The notes beneath the pieces were generated by a model. That model was not told where the DNA came from. It made no database searches and saw only the letters and a program-made list of their open reading frames with translations. The position numbers and the translations under genes were made by a program. Shown here piece after piece: positions 15,401-23,769 of a stretch of 35,773 nt of DNA. The DNA is taken from the NCBI GenBank assembly GCA_031268385.1, contig JAIRXH010000086.1:1-35773 (forward strand), read 5' to 3'. Source of the DNA: Treponema sp. (GTDB lineage Bacteria > Spirochaetota > Spirochaetia > Treponematales > Breznakiellaceae). The stretch's first letter is position 1, and every line of letters starts with the position of its first letter.

Positions 15401-16253
15401 CGACAGGGAACTCAAGGTATCGTTTATTTCCAAAAAGGAATTTACCTGCCCGGTATGCGACGCCCGTTTCCACAAGGAGGAGCTGCTTTCGGGCGGAGGC
15501 AGGCTTATCGCGGGCAATCTGACCGACGAGCTTCACCGCCTCTATGAGCCGTCGGTAAAATACGGGGAGATCCACCCCCTGGTGTATCAGTCCATGGTAT
15601 GCCCGGAATGCTGGTTCGCCGCCATGGACGCCGATTTTGAGGCGCTGCCCGAAAAAAACAGGGAACGGGCGGTGGAAGACAGGGAACGGCGGCTGGCCGA
15701 CACGGAGGCGATCTTTTCCGGCGTGGATTTCAACGAATCCCGCGGCCTTATGGAAGGGGCCGCTTCCCAGTATCTGACGCTCCGGTGCTACGATTTTTTC
15801 AACAAGGATGTTTCCCCCACGATTAAACAGGGACTGGCAAGCCTCAGAACCGCCTGGCTTGTCGACGAGCTTCACAAAAAAAATCCGGATGAACATTACG
15901 ACTGGCTTGCCCTGCTTTTCAGGCGCAAGGCGCAGTTCTTGTACAACGAGGCGATACGGCTTGAGCAGAACGGAAAGGAGACCCTTTCGGCGATGAAGGC
16001 ATTCGGTCCTGATACCGACAAGAATTATTCCTATGAAGGGGTTCTGTACCTCTGCGCGTATCTCCGTTACCGCTACGGCCCGGCCGGGAATCCGGCGCAG
16101 CGTATCTCGTCGCTTGAAGACGCGCGCCGTACCATTGCCAGGATCTTCGGCATGGGAAAATCGTCGAAGGACAAGCCGGGCCCGCTTCTGGATCACGCGC
16201 GGGAAATTTACGACGCCATTAACAAAGAACTGAACGAAACCGATGACGCGTGA
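15393..16253 (+). CDS. DUF2225 family protein, putative zinc-binding
   Basis: A 286-residue cytoplasmic protein. Two Cys pairs near the N-terminus (FTCPVCDARF at ~18-27 and MVCPECWFAA at ~68-77) probably form a zinc site, and the rest is alpha-helical with TPR-like spacing (for example WLVDELHKKNPDEHYDWLALLFRRKAQFLYNEAI). This is the DUF2225 pattern. The molecular function is unknown. It overlaps acpS by 8 bases and truA by 11 bases, so its synthesis is tied to both. A role in lipid or tRNA metabolism would be guesswork. Confidence 0.85.
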   Translation: MNDDRELKVSFISKKEFTCPVCDARFHKEELLSGGGRLIAGNLTDELHRLYEPSVKYGEIHPLVYQSMVCPECWFAAMDADFEALPEKNRERAVEDRERRLADTEAIFSGVDFNESRGLMEGAASQYLTLRCYDFFNKDVSPTIKQGLASLRTAWLVDELHKKNPDEHYDWLALLFRRKAQFLYNEAIRLEQNGKETLSAMKAFGPDTDKNYSYEGVLYLCAYLRYRYGPAGNPAQRISSLEDARRTIARIFGMGKSSKDKPGPLLDHAREIYDAINKELNETDDA

Positions 16254-17010
16254 GGAGACCTGCGGTCCGCGCAACATACGCCTGCTTCTGGCTTACGATG
16301 GAACCGATTTTTCCGGCTGGCAAAGGCAGAAGGGCCGCCGTACCGTTCAGGGGGAAATTGAGGAGGCCCTCAGGCGCATGCACGGGAAGGATGTGCGCCT
16401 TACCGGTTCGGGCCGTACCGACGCGGGAGTTCACGCCGCCGGACAGGCGGCGAATTTTTACACCGGCATGTCCATGGACGCCGGACGCTTTGTTCCCGCC
16501 CTTAACGGCCTTCTTCCCCCCGATGTGCGCGTTCTTGACGCCCATGAAACTCTGCCGGATTTTCATTCCCGCTTTGACGCCTCCATGCGGACCTACCGGT
16601 ATTATTTTATCCAGGGCAGGGACGCCCTTCCCCATGAGCGGCGCTACGCCCTTCCCCTGAGGCGCCGGCCCCGTCTTGATCTCTTGAACGGTTACGGCCG
16701 TGAACTTCTGGGGGAACGGGACTGTTCCGTTTTTGCCGGATCCGGCGGAGGGAGCCTGTCGCGGAGCCGGCATATCAGGGCCGCGTATTTTTTTGTCGAA
16801 GGGGAAAGGCTCGTTTTCGAGATCAGCGCCAATGCTTTCCTCTGGAAGATGGTGCGCTCCATCGGGGGAACCATGCTCCGGTGCGAGGCCGGGGAAATGA
16901 GTCCCGCCTGTTTCGCGGCCCTTGCCGCTTCCGGCGAACGGAGGCTTGCCGGCCCCACGCTGCCGCCGGGAGGCCTGTGGCTCTGGAAGATTGAGTTTTA
17001 CCGGGAATGA
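16243..17010 (+). CDS. truA: tRNA pseudouridine(38-40) synthase
   Basis: TruA isomerises uridines 38-40 in the anticodon arm of many tRNAs. The 255-residue protein carries the catalytic Asp60 in GSGRTDAGVHA, the N-terminal YDGTDFSGWQRQ motif, the RTYRYYF strand and the FLWKMVRSIGGTML helix. ATG 16243 overlaps the DUF2225 gene by 11 bases. Its TGA overlaps the ATG of the following binding-protein gene. Confidence 0.95.
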   Translation: MTREETCGPRNIRLLLAYDGTDFSGWQRQKGRRTVQGEIEEALRRMHGKDVRLTGSGRTDAGVHAAGQAANFYTGMSMDAGRFVPALNGLLPPDVRVLDAHETLPDFHSRFDASMRTYRYYFIQGRDALPHERRYALPLRRRPRLDLLNGYGRELLGERDCSVFAGSGGGSLSRSRHIRAAYFFVEGERLVFEISANAFLWKMVRSIGGTMLRCEAGEMSPACFAALAASGERRLAGPTLPPGGLWLWKIEFYRE

Positions 17011-18002
17011 GGGTATTATCGGAAAGCATGAAAAAATATACGCGCTTCTTCGCGGTTCTGTCGGCGGTTGTGGTTTTTTCCGTATGCGGCGGGCCTTCCC
17101 CGGAAAAAGATCGCGGGCCCTCCGGCCGGGACGCGGATTCTGGCGGCAGGGCGGCGGGTTTAACGCCGGCCGGTTCTCCCGGCGCGCTGACCGACGCGCT
17201 GGGAAGGACGTTCACGGTTCCCCCGGGCGGGGCGGAGCGTATTGTCAGTTTGAGTCCCGCGGTAACGGAGATCCTCTTTGCCGCCGGGGCCGGAGAAAGG
17301 GTCGTGGGAGTTACCGAATACTGTGATTATCCCCCCGAGGCCCGGGAGCGTGTCAGCGTGGGGGGCTTTGCCGGGGCTACCGTCAGTGTGGAGCGCATCG
17401 CCGCGCTTGAAAGCGATCTGGTGATTGTCTCCGCCGATATGCACGGCCGTATCCTCGGCCTCCTTGAAGATATCGGCATACCCTCCTTTGCCCTGGAACC
17501 CCGGAATTTTGACGATGTGTTCGCCGCCATAAGGACCGTAGGGATCCTTTCGGGCTGCCGGGCCGGGGCGGAAGAAACGGTGCAAATTATGGAAGGCAAA
17601 CTCGGGGACGCCGCCCTGCTCCGCTCCGGGAAGGAAAGGCCGGCCGTGTACTGGGAACTTTCCGAAGATCCCCTCATCAGCGCCGGGAAGGACAGCTTTG
17701 TGAACGAGGCTCTGGAAAGGGCGGGGGGACGGAATATTTTCGGGGATCTTGACGCGGCCTGGCCTCTTGTAAGCGCCGAAGAAGTGCTGCTCCGCAGGCC
17801 CGAATGGATACTCACAGGGGATGATCGCCGCCCCGTTCCCGACGCGGCGTTTTTCGCGCGGCGTCCGGGATGGGCGGATATTCCCGCCGTGAGGGAAGGC
17901 CGCGTCGTCCTGGTAAACGCCGGCCGGCTCTACCGTTACGGTCCGCGCCTTGCCGACGCGGTGCTTGAGATCGCGGCCGTCATCGGCGGCGGGGAACGGT
18001 GA
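17007..18002 (+). CDS. ABC transporter substrate-binding protein, BtuF/FepB-type, probable lipoprotein
   Basis: The protein captures an iron complex, haem or cobalamin in the periplasm and delivers it to the FecCD-type permease encoded next. It shows the two-lobed helical-backbone pattern: GGAERIVSLSPAVTEILFAAGAGERVVGVTEYCDYP, then ESDLVIVSADMH and the late PGWADIPAVREGRVVLV. The N-terminal segment MKKYTRFFAVLSAVVVFSVCGG is a signal peptide with a relaxed lipobox ending at Cys. Two starts fit: ATG 17007 (ATGA overlap with truA) and ATG 17028, which gives a more typical signal peptide. Ligand cannot be told from sequence alone. Confidence 0.87.
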   Translation: MRVLSESMKKYTRFFAVLSAVVVFSVCGGPSPEKDRGPSGRDADSGGRAAGLTPAGSPGALTDALGRTFTVPPGGAERIVSLSPAVTEILFAAGAGERVVGVTEYCDYPPEARERVSVGGFAGATVSVERIAALESDLVIVSADMHGRILGLLEDIGIPSFALEPRNFDDVFAAIRTVGILSGCRAGAEETVQIMEGKLGDAALLRSGKERPAVYWELSEDPLISAGKDSFVNEALERAGGRNIFGDLDAAWPLVSAEEVLLRRPEWILTGDDRRPVPDAAFFARRPGWADIPAVREGRVVLVNAGRLYRYGPRLADAVLEIAAVIGGGER

Positions 18003-19051
18003 GGCCAGGGGACGCATCCCGGAAAACACGGGGTTCTTCCGGGAAGCCCGGCGTTTTTGCCGTTCTTGCGTGCGCCCTTGCCGCGTCCTGCGTGTGGGGT
18101 CTTCTTTCCGGGCAGGCGGATTTTCGCGCGGCGGATCTGGTTCCGGCCCTCCGTTCCGTTTTTGAGGGATCGGGGGGAACGGCCGCGTCGGTATTTTTTG
18201 CCATACGGCTTCCCCGCGTGCTCCTTGCGGTTGTCATCGGCGCTTCCCTGGGGATCTCCGGGGCCGCCTTTCAGGGTATTTTTCGCAATTCGCTTGCCGA
18301 TCCCTTTATCATAGGGGCGTCTTCCGGGGCGAGCCTGGGCGCGGGGCTTGCCATCAGCTTTGGCATAGGCCTTGCCCCGCCTTTTTCCCCCGTCCCTTTT
18401 TTCGCCTTTACGGGGAGTCTTGCCGCGGTGATCCTCGCCTTTACCGTTTCCCGCGCCGCGGGAGACCCCCCGCCTTCGGCCGCCCTGCTGCTTGCCGGAA
18501 CCAGCGTCGGATCGTTTTTTTCAGGGATCCTTTCGCTGGTTCTTGTGCTGCGCGACCGCGGTCTTTATCAGGTGTATTACTGGCTTCTGGGGAGCCTTGG
18601 GGGAAGCACCTGGCGGGAACTCTTTTCGGTGCTTCCCGCGTCCGCCGCCGGCTGCCTTCTGGTGTGCCTTCAGGCGGGGGCCCTTGACCTCCTCATCCAG
18701 GGCGACCAGGAGGCCGCAAGCCTCGGGCTTGATGTTACAAGAACGAGGTTCATCGCCGCTTCGGGGGCGGCCCTGGCGGCGGCCTCGGCGGTTTCCGCGG
18801 CGGGGATCATCGGCTTCGCGGGTCTCATCGCGCCCCACTGCGCGCGGCTTTTTACCGGTCCCCGTCATTCCCGCCTTGTTCCCGCCTCCGCGCTGACGGG
18901 GGCTCTGATCCTCGTGCTGGCCGATACGCTGGCCCGCATCCTCATTCCGCCCGTCGAAATTCCCCTGGGCATTATCACGGGCCTTGGCGGGGCGCCTTTT
19001 TTTCTGTACCTCCTTGCCCGCCACGGCCGCTCGCTGGGGAGGCTCTCGTGA
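17999..19051 (+). CDS. FecCD-family ABC transporter permease
   Basis: A 350-residue inner-membrane protein with about ten hydrophobic segments, typical of BtuC/FecCD permeases that import iron-siderophores, haem or vitamin B12. Family marks are IRLPRVLLAVVIGASLGISGAAFQGIFRNSLADPFIIGASSGASLGA, YYWLLGSLGG and IIGFAGLIAPHCAR, followed by the closing PPVEIPLGIITGLGGAPFFLYLL. It usually works as a dimer with two ATPase subunits. The start GTG overlaps the binding-protein stop by GTGA. Confidence 0.94.
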   Translation: MRPGDASRKTRGSSGKPGVFAVLACALAASCVWGLLSGQADFRAADLVPALRSVFEGSGGTAASVFFAIRLPRVLLAVVIGASLGISGAAFQGIFRNSLADPFIIGASSGASLGAGLAISFGIGLAPPFSPVPFFAFTGSLAAVILAFTVSRAAGDPPPSAALLLAGTSVGSFFSGILSLVLVLRDRGLYQVYYWLLGSLGGSTWRELFSVLPASAAGCLLVCLQAGALDLLIQGDQEAASLGLDVTRTRFIAASGAALAAASAVSAAGIIGFAGLIAPHCARLFTGPRHSRLVPASALTGALILVLADTLARILIPPVEIPLGIITGLGGAPFFLYLLARHGRSLGRLS

Positions 19052-19749
19052 GCGGGCCCCTTCTTGAACTCCGGGGCCTTGAGGCGGGTTTCGGGAGGCG
19101 GTCCGTGCTGCGGGGGGTAGATCTTTCCCTTGCGGCCGGTGAAACGCTTGTCATTGCCGGACCCAACGGTTCGGGAAAAACCACGCTGCTCAAGACGGCC
19201 GCCGGTATTATAAGGCCGCTTTCGGGGAAGGTTTTTGTCGAAGGCCGTGACGGCGGCCTTCTTTCAAAAAAAGAATGGGCGCTCCGCAGGGCCTATATTT
19301 TTCAGGCGGCCTTTCCTTCCTGGCCCTTTACCGTATATGAAACGGTTTCGCAGGGCCGCCATTTCAGGAAGGGAGAGGGCGGCGGGAAGGATGCCGTGGA
19401 AAGGGCCGTCGCGGCGGCGGGTCTTGAGGGCTTTGAGGACAGGCCCGTTACCGAACTTTCGGGCGGCGAATACCAGCGGACGCTTGTCGCGCGGGCCATG
19501 GCGCAGGAGGCGAAGATCCTCATTCTTGACGAGCCGTGCGCCAGCCTGGATCCGGGATACCGCGTCATGGTGATGGACCTCCTGGGGAAGATGACGGGGG
19601 AAGGAGCGGCGGTGATGATAAGCCTTCACGATCTTGATCTTGCCGTCCGCTACGCGGACCGCGCCGTTCTTCTGTACGGCGGAACGGTGCACGCATCCGG
19701 CGCGCCGGGGGACATTTTCGGGGAAGGAAACCTTACGGGGATTTTCTGA
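19048..19749 (+). CDS. ABC transporter ATP-binding protein, BtuD/FecE type
   Basis: The 233-residue ATPase energises the permease. Walker A GPNGSGKT (38-45), signature LSGGE (137-141), Walker B ILILDEP (157-163) and the switch His in SLHDLDLA are intact. It is slightly shorter than usual at the C-terminus. The start GTG overlaps the permease stop (GTGA). Its last 17 bases overlap the 3' end of the convergent methyltransferase gene, and no terminator is visible between them. Confidence 0.93.
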   Translation: MSGPLLELRGLEAGFGRRSVLRGVDLSLAAGETLVIAGPNGSGKTTLLKTAAGIIRPLSGKVFVEGRDGGLLSKKEWALRRAYIFQAAFPSWPFTVYETVSQGRHFRKGEGGGKDAVERAVAAAGLEGFEDRPVTELSGGEYQRTLVARAMAQEAKILILDEPCASLDPGYRVMVMDLLGKMTGEGAAVMISLHDLDLAVRYADRAVLLYGGTVHASGAPGDIFGEGNLTGIF

Positions 19750-20515
19750 AACGCGCCACGTACATGGGCCCAAGCCCTCTTTCACGGTCGGGAAGCATGA
19801 TGCGCCCGTAACGGGTCTTTTCTCCTTCCTCAAAACCGGGATCCTCGAAGACGGCTTTGCCGCCGTATTTTGCGGGCAGCCTTCCGGCCACGCCGTCATT
19901 TTCTTCGGGGGAAAGGGCGCAGGTGGCGTACACAAGGACGCCGCCCGGCGAAAGAAGCAGGAAGGCCGCAGAAAGGAGCGCCCACTGCCGCCGCGCGAGG
20001 AAGCGGGGCCGCGCGGGTGTCCACGCCCCAAGCGCGGCGGGGTCCCTTATGACATGGGCCTCGCTGGAACACGGCGCGTCAAGGAGCACGGCGGAAAAAC
20101 GGTTCCGCTCGCTTTCGCGGCCGGCCAGCGCCGCCGCGTCGAATCCCGACACGGCAACCTGTCCGCGTTTTTCGGCGGGAAGGTGTTTGTCCAGGACTTC
20201 CGAAAGCCGGCGGCGCCTTTCGCCCGAGATGTCGTTCGCCAGGAGACGGAATCCGGGCGGCAGGACCGACGCGATGACAAGCGTCTTGCCGCCAGGCGCG
20301 GCGCAGGCGTCGAGGATCTCCCCGCCGCCCGGAGAAGCCGGGGCGGGCAGCGTGAGCGAAAGGGCGGCGAGCACCGAAGCGTAATTGAGAAAGTAGGGTT
20401 CCTTCAGTCCCGCCGTAAAGGGAAAGGCTGGCTTTTCTTCAAGAAGGCTTTTTCTTAAATCCTTCCATCTTTCTCCGTAATGCTTCCGGTAATAGTTTTC
20501 GAAAGATTCGTTCAT
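19733..20515 (-). CDS. RsmB/NOP2-type RNA (cytosine-5) methyltransferase
   Basis: The 260-residue enzyme transfers methyl groups from SAM to C5 of a cytosine in rRNA or tRNA. SAM motif I DACAAPGGKT (69-78), motif IV DAPCSS with C149 and motif VI YATC with the nucleophile C199 are all there. It lacks the N-terminal NusB-like domain of RsmB and the C-terminal PUA of RsmF, so the target cannot be named. The ATG (20513-20515) overlaps the stop of the upstream regulator gene by 4 bases (ATGA), so the two are co-transcribed. Confidence 0.9.
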   Translation of the reverse strand: MNESFENYYRKHYGERWKDLRKSLLEEKPAFPFTAGLKEPYFLNYASVLAALSLTLPAPASPGGGEILDACAAPGGKTLVIASVLPPGFRLLANDISGERRRRLSEVLDKHLPAEKRGQVAVSGFDAAALAGRESERNRFSAVLLDAPCSSEAHVIRDPAALGAWTPARPRFLARRQWALLSAAFLLLSPGGVLVYATCALSPEENDGVAGRLPAKYGGKAVFEDPGFEEGEKTRYGRIMLPDRERGLGPMYVARFRKSP

Positions 20516-20874
20516 TCGCCGCGGCGCAGCATGGCTTTCATTTTTTTAAAGGTTTCTTCGGAAAGAAGATGTTCCATCTTGCACGCGTCCGCTTCCGCGG
20601 TTTCCGGGCTTACGCCCACGATGGTCTTGAGAAAGTCGGTGAGAAAACTGTGCCTGTCCCGTATCGTCTGGGCTTCAATCTGCCCCTTCCGGGTAAGATA
20701 CACGGTCCTGTACCGCTCGTGTTCCAGAAGCCCGCGCTCTTCAAGCGTCTTGAGCGCCGTAAGCACCGAAGGTTTTGAGACGCCCAACCGGGAGGCAATG
20801 TCCGTTACCCGGACTTCCCCTTCGTCGGAAAGAAAACTCACCATTTCAAGATAGTCTTCCAAAGATTGGGTCAT
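20512..20874 (-). CDS. DtxR/MntR-family metal-dependent transcriptional regulator
   Basis: A 120-residue repressor-type protein: winged helix (MTQSLEDYLEMVSFL...VTDIASRLGVSKPSVLTALKTLEERGLL) followed by the dimerisation/metal domain; no SH3-like C-terminal domain. Metal ligands inferred by alignment are D7, E10, H75, C98, E101 and H102. D7/E10 are MntR-like, while C98 with E101-H102 (DACKMEH) is DtxR-like. Such proteins bind DNA when loaded with Mn or Fe and repress metal uptake genes. A FecCD-type importer lies nearby on the other strand. The ATG has no ribosome site and sits 8 bases after a -10 box. Confidence 0.9.
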   Translation of the reverse strand: MTQSLEDYLEMVSFLSDEGEVRVTDIASRLGVSKPSVLTALKTLEERGLLEHERYRTVYLTRKGQIEAQTIRDRHSFLTDFLKTIVGVSPETAEADACKMEHLLSEETFKKMKAMLRRGE

Positions 20875-20882
20875 ACCGTTTA

Positions 20883-20911
20883 ATTTTGAAGGATTTTTTC
20901 CCGGTTGTCAA
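20883..20911 (-). promoter_or_regulatory. Promoter of the DtxR/MntR-type gene, near-leaderless
   Basis: On the minus strand a perfect TTGACA (complement of 20906-20911) is followed after 17 bases by CAAAAT (complement of 20883-20888). Only 8 bases separate this from the ATG at 20874, so a leader of about 2 bases is expected. Confidence 0.55.
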
Positions 20912-20949
20912 CGTTTGTTTTTCGCGGTTTCTGTTATTTTTCCGTGTAA

Positions 20950-20982
20950 CTTGTTCCAAACCCAACCGGGTTTTGGAACAAG
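20950..20982. repeat. Hairpin TTGTTCCAAA...TTTGGAACAA between rep and the regulator gene
   Basis: Arms cttgttccaaaccc (20950-20963) and gggttttggaacaag (20968-20982) pair with a single bulged base and a 4-base loop. It begins 8 bases after the helicase stop on the minus strand. No T-run follows, so it may be a 3'-end stabiliser, an operator or an intergenic repeat. Confidence 0.5.
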
Positions 20983-20990
20983 CTCATGGA

Positions 20991-23054
20991 TTAACCGGTT
21001 TCCCCCTGGCGCGCCGCGAATTTTTCCCGCATCCGGGTAAAGAATTGATCCGCGTCTTCTTCGTCCGGCATATTCTCCTCCTCATACTGGCAGATGAGGT
21101 GTCCTGGAATTTCCGCGAGAAAGGGCGAGGGGCTGCACTCGGCGGTATTCTGCATTCTCCGCCGTTTTTTGCAGCTTGTAATGTAGAGTTTGTCGCGCGC
21201 CCTTGTAATGGCCACGTAGAAAAGCCGCCGTTCTTCCTCGATGTTTCCCGCCTCTTCCTCAAGGCTCTTCTCGTGGGGAATGATCCCGTCTTCCGCGCCG
21301 GCGATAAAGACGACGGGAAACTCAAGTCCCTTTGACGCGTGTATGGTCATGAGGTTTACTTTTCCATCTTCGTTTTCATCCCTGTCGTCGCCTGAAATAA
21401 GGCTTATCCGGTTAAGGTAGGGGAAGAGTCCGGGATCAGGGTTGTCGGGATCCTGTTCCCAGTTTTCGATCATTTTGATGAAGTAGCCGATGTTGGCGAA
21501 TTTCCACCGGGCAAGTTTTTCATTTTTGGCGTGCTCGGTTACAAGATAACTCCAGTAGTCTATCCTGTCGATGAGGGAACGGACGCTGCCCGAAAGGGTC
21601 CACCGTCCGCCGTCTTCAGTCTTTCGCCCCAGAAACCTGTCCCTGAAAAAATGTACGAGATCCGCGAATTCCCCCGCAGCGCCCGCGTCGCTTTCCGCCG
21701 TCTTTTCCCCAAAAAGCATCTGCTGCCCGTCTCCGGGACGCGAGAGGGCGCTCCAGATGCTCCCGTGGTTCTGCCGCGCGAGGGCCGAAAGGCGGGCCAC
21801 GGAATTTTTGCCTATTCCCCGGCGGGGCGTATTGATGATCCTGAGGAGGTTCACGTCGTCGTCGGGATTTGCTATCACCCTCATGTAGGAGATGAGATCC
21901 TTTATCTCCTTGCGCTGAAAAAAACTTGTGCCGCCCGAAACGCGGTAGGGAAGATTTTCGGCGAGGAAAGATTCTTCGATGTTTCTTGTAAGGGAATTGG
22001 TTCTGACAAGGACGGCAAAATCGTGATAACGAAAACTTTCCCGTATTGCAAGACGGCGTATCAGGGAGGCGATGAAAGCGGCTTCTTCGCTTTCGGTTTC
22101 GGGGAAGAAGAGTTCTATGGGCCTGCCGCCTGAGTTTCCCGACCAGAGTTTTTTGTCCTTGCGGTTTGCGTTGTGGGAGATAACCCCATTCGCGGCGTCG
22201 AGTATGGTACTGGTAGACCTGTAGTTCTGTTCCAGTTTTATTTCAACAAGCGAGGGGAAGTCTTTTTCAAACATGAGAATGTTTTCGTAGTTTGCCCCGC
22301 GCCAGGAATAAATGGACTGATCGTCGTCTCCCACAACGCAGATGTTTTCTTTTTCGCCTTCTCCCTTTGTGGCCAGCATCTTCATGAGCCGGTACTGTAC
22401 GGCGCTCGTGTCCTGAAATTCGTCAACCATGATGTAACGGTAACGGTTCCGGTATTTGTCGAGGATGGCGGGGTGGTTTTCAAAAAGTTCAATGGGAAGG
22501 GTGAGAAGATCGTCAAAGTCAAGGGCGTTGTAGATTTTAAGGCTTTCCCCGTATTCCCGGTACACGGCCTCCCAGGCGTCATTGCCGTCCCATCCTGACT
22601 GTCCCGTCTTGACCGCCGAAAAAAGCACGCCGAGATTGTAGAGGTTTACCTTGTCGGAAAAGAGGCGGCATTCGCGGAGGCACTCCTTTATGAGCGAAAG
22701 CTTGTCGGTTTCATCGTAAACGGAAAAATTTTTTCTGAAGCCGAGGATCTCCGCCTCCTCGCGGAGTATCGCAAGGCCAAAGGCGTGAAAGGTGGACACG
22801 GTAAGGCTCTGCAGTTTTTTCCCGGTCAGTTCCTTTACCCGTGTTTCCATTTCCCTGGCCGCCTTGTTGGTAAAGGTAAGAGAGAGAATGGCGTGCTGGG
22901 GAATTCCCTTTTCCAGCATGTTGGCCATGCGCCAGGTGATGACCCTGGTTTTTCCCGATCCTGCCCCCGCTATGATGAGCAGGGGGCCTTCAATGGTGGA
23001 GACCGCCTCTAGCTGGGGTTCGTTGAGTTCGGCCGCGAGGTTGAGTTTCGACAT
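20991..23054 (-). CDS. rep: UvrD/Rep-type superfamily 1 DNA helicase
   Basis: A 687-residue 3'-5' SF1A helicase. Motif I AGAGSGKT (29-36), TFTNKAAREM, STFHAFGLAILREEAEILG, DEFQDTSAVQ, GDDDQSIYSWRGA, LEQNYRSTSTIL and VNLMTIHASKGLEFPVVFIAG are all present, as is the closing EEERRLFYVAITRARDKLYIT. The STFHAFGL segment and C-terminal layout look closer to Rep than to UvrD/PcrA; these families are hard to separate by eye. It acts in replication restart or repair. The ATG is 13 bases after rdgB with no clear ribosome site. Confidence 0.93.
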   Translation of the reverse strand: MSKLNLAAELNEPQLEAVSTIEGPLLIIAGAGSGKTRVITWRMANMLEKGIPQHAILSLTFTNKAAREMETRVKELTGKKLQSLTVSTFHAFGLAILREEAEILGFRKNFSVYDETDKLSLIKECLRECRLFSDKVNLYNLGVLFSAVKTGQSGWDGNDAWEAVYREYGESLKIYNALDFDDLLTLPIELFENHPAILDKYRNRYRYIMVDEFQDTSAVQYRLMKMLATKGEGEKENICVVGDDDQSIYSWRGANYENILMFEKDFPSLVEIKLEQNYRSTSTILDAANGVISHNANRKDKKLWSGNSGGRPIELFFPETESEEAAFIASLIRRLAIRESFRYHDFAVLVRTNSLTRNIEESFLAENLPYRVSGGTSFFQRKEIKDLISYMRVIANPDDDVNLLRIINTPRRGIGKNSVARLSALARQNHGSIWSALSRPGDGQQMLFGEKTAESDAGAAGEFADLVHFFRDRFLGRKTEDGGRWTLSGSVRSLIDRIDYWSYLVTEHAKNEKLARWKFANIGYFIKMIENWEQDPDNPDPGLFPYLNRISLISGDDRDENEDGKVNLMTIHASKGLEFPVVFIAGAEDGIIPHEKSLEEEAGNIEEERRLFYVAITRARDKLYITSCKKRRRMQNTAECSPSPFLAEIPGHLICQYEEENMPDEEDADQFFTRMREKFAARQGETG

Positions 23055-23067
23055 GGATGATACCGTA

Positions 23068-23745
23068 TCAGATACCGGAAGATTGGTCGAGGCCGCCTTC
23101 CCTCATGACAAGGCCAATCATGGCGGCGGCAATTCTTCCCGCCTTGCCCCGGTGGCTTGTCGCGTTTTTTTCTTCGGCGGAAAGTTCCGCCAGCGTAAGG
23201 CCCCTTTCAGGCAGCAGAAAAACAGGATCGTAGCCGAAGCCGCCCGTTCCCCTGGCCCTTTCCATTCCGCTTATGATCTCGCCTTCAAGACTTTCCTGGA
23301 CCGTGAAGAAGCGTTCTTCGCCGTACACCACCGCCATGGCGCAGACAAAGCGGGCGCTCCTCTTTCCGGCGTCTCCCAGTTCCTCAAGGAGCAGGACATT
23401 CCGTTCCGCCGCATCCAGGGAAGCCTTCCCCTTGTAACGGCCGGTATACCGGGCCGAATAAATTCCGGGCCTTCCCCCCAGCACGTCTACGCAGAGGCCC
23501 GAGTCGTCGGCAATTACCGGTTCACGCACAATGCTGAAGAGGGCACGGGCCTTGATGAGGGCGTTCCCGGTAAAACTTTCGGCGTCTTCCCTGGGGCAAA
23601 AAGCTATCCCCGCGTCGGAAGGAATGCGTATGCGTATCTCCTCCTGCCCGTAATTTCGCGGTTCCCTTCCCGCAGGACTCTCTTTGAATATGGCGGCCAG
23701 TTCGGCCTTTTTGTGTACGTTGCCCGACGCGAACCAGATGGTCAT
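23068..23745 (-). CDS. rdgB: XTP/dITP diphosphatase
   Basis: RdgB/HAM1 enzymes clear deaminated purine nucleotides (ITP, dITP, XTP) from the pool, releasing pyrophosphate. The 225-residue protein shows the N-terminal FASGNVHKKAEL, the core ADDSGLCVDVLGGRPGIYSARY, GGFGYDPVF and the closing TSHRGKA. The stretch between the first helix and SFTGNALIKA (about residues 22-55) is somewhat longer than in E. coli. A ggaaaagg ribosome site precedes the ATG. It lies upstream of the helicase gene with only 13 bases between them. Confidence 0.94.
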   Translation of the reverse strand: MTIWFASGNVHKKAELAAIFKESPAGREPRNYGQEEIRIRIPSDAGIAFCPREDAESFTGNALIKARALFSIVREPVIADDSGLCVDVLGGRPGIYSARYTGRYKGKASLDAAERNVLLLEELGDAGKRSARFVCAMAVVYGEERFFTVQESLEGEIISGMERARGTGGFGYDPVFLLPERGLTLAELSAEEKNATSHRGKAGRIAAAMIGLVMREGGLDQSSGI

Positions 23746-23769
23746 GGTGTGCCTTTTCCGTTAATTCGT

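Noticed and set aside
16940-17006. Cobalamin riboswitch before the importer genes
   Set aside because: The binding-protein start overlaps truA and there is no intergenic space or B12-box-like sequence.
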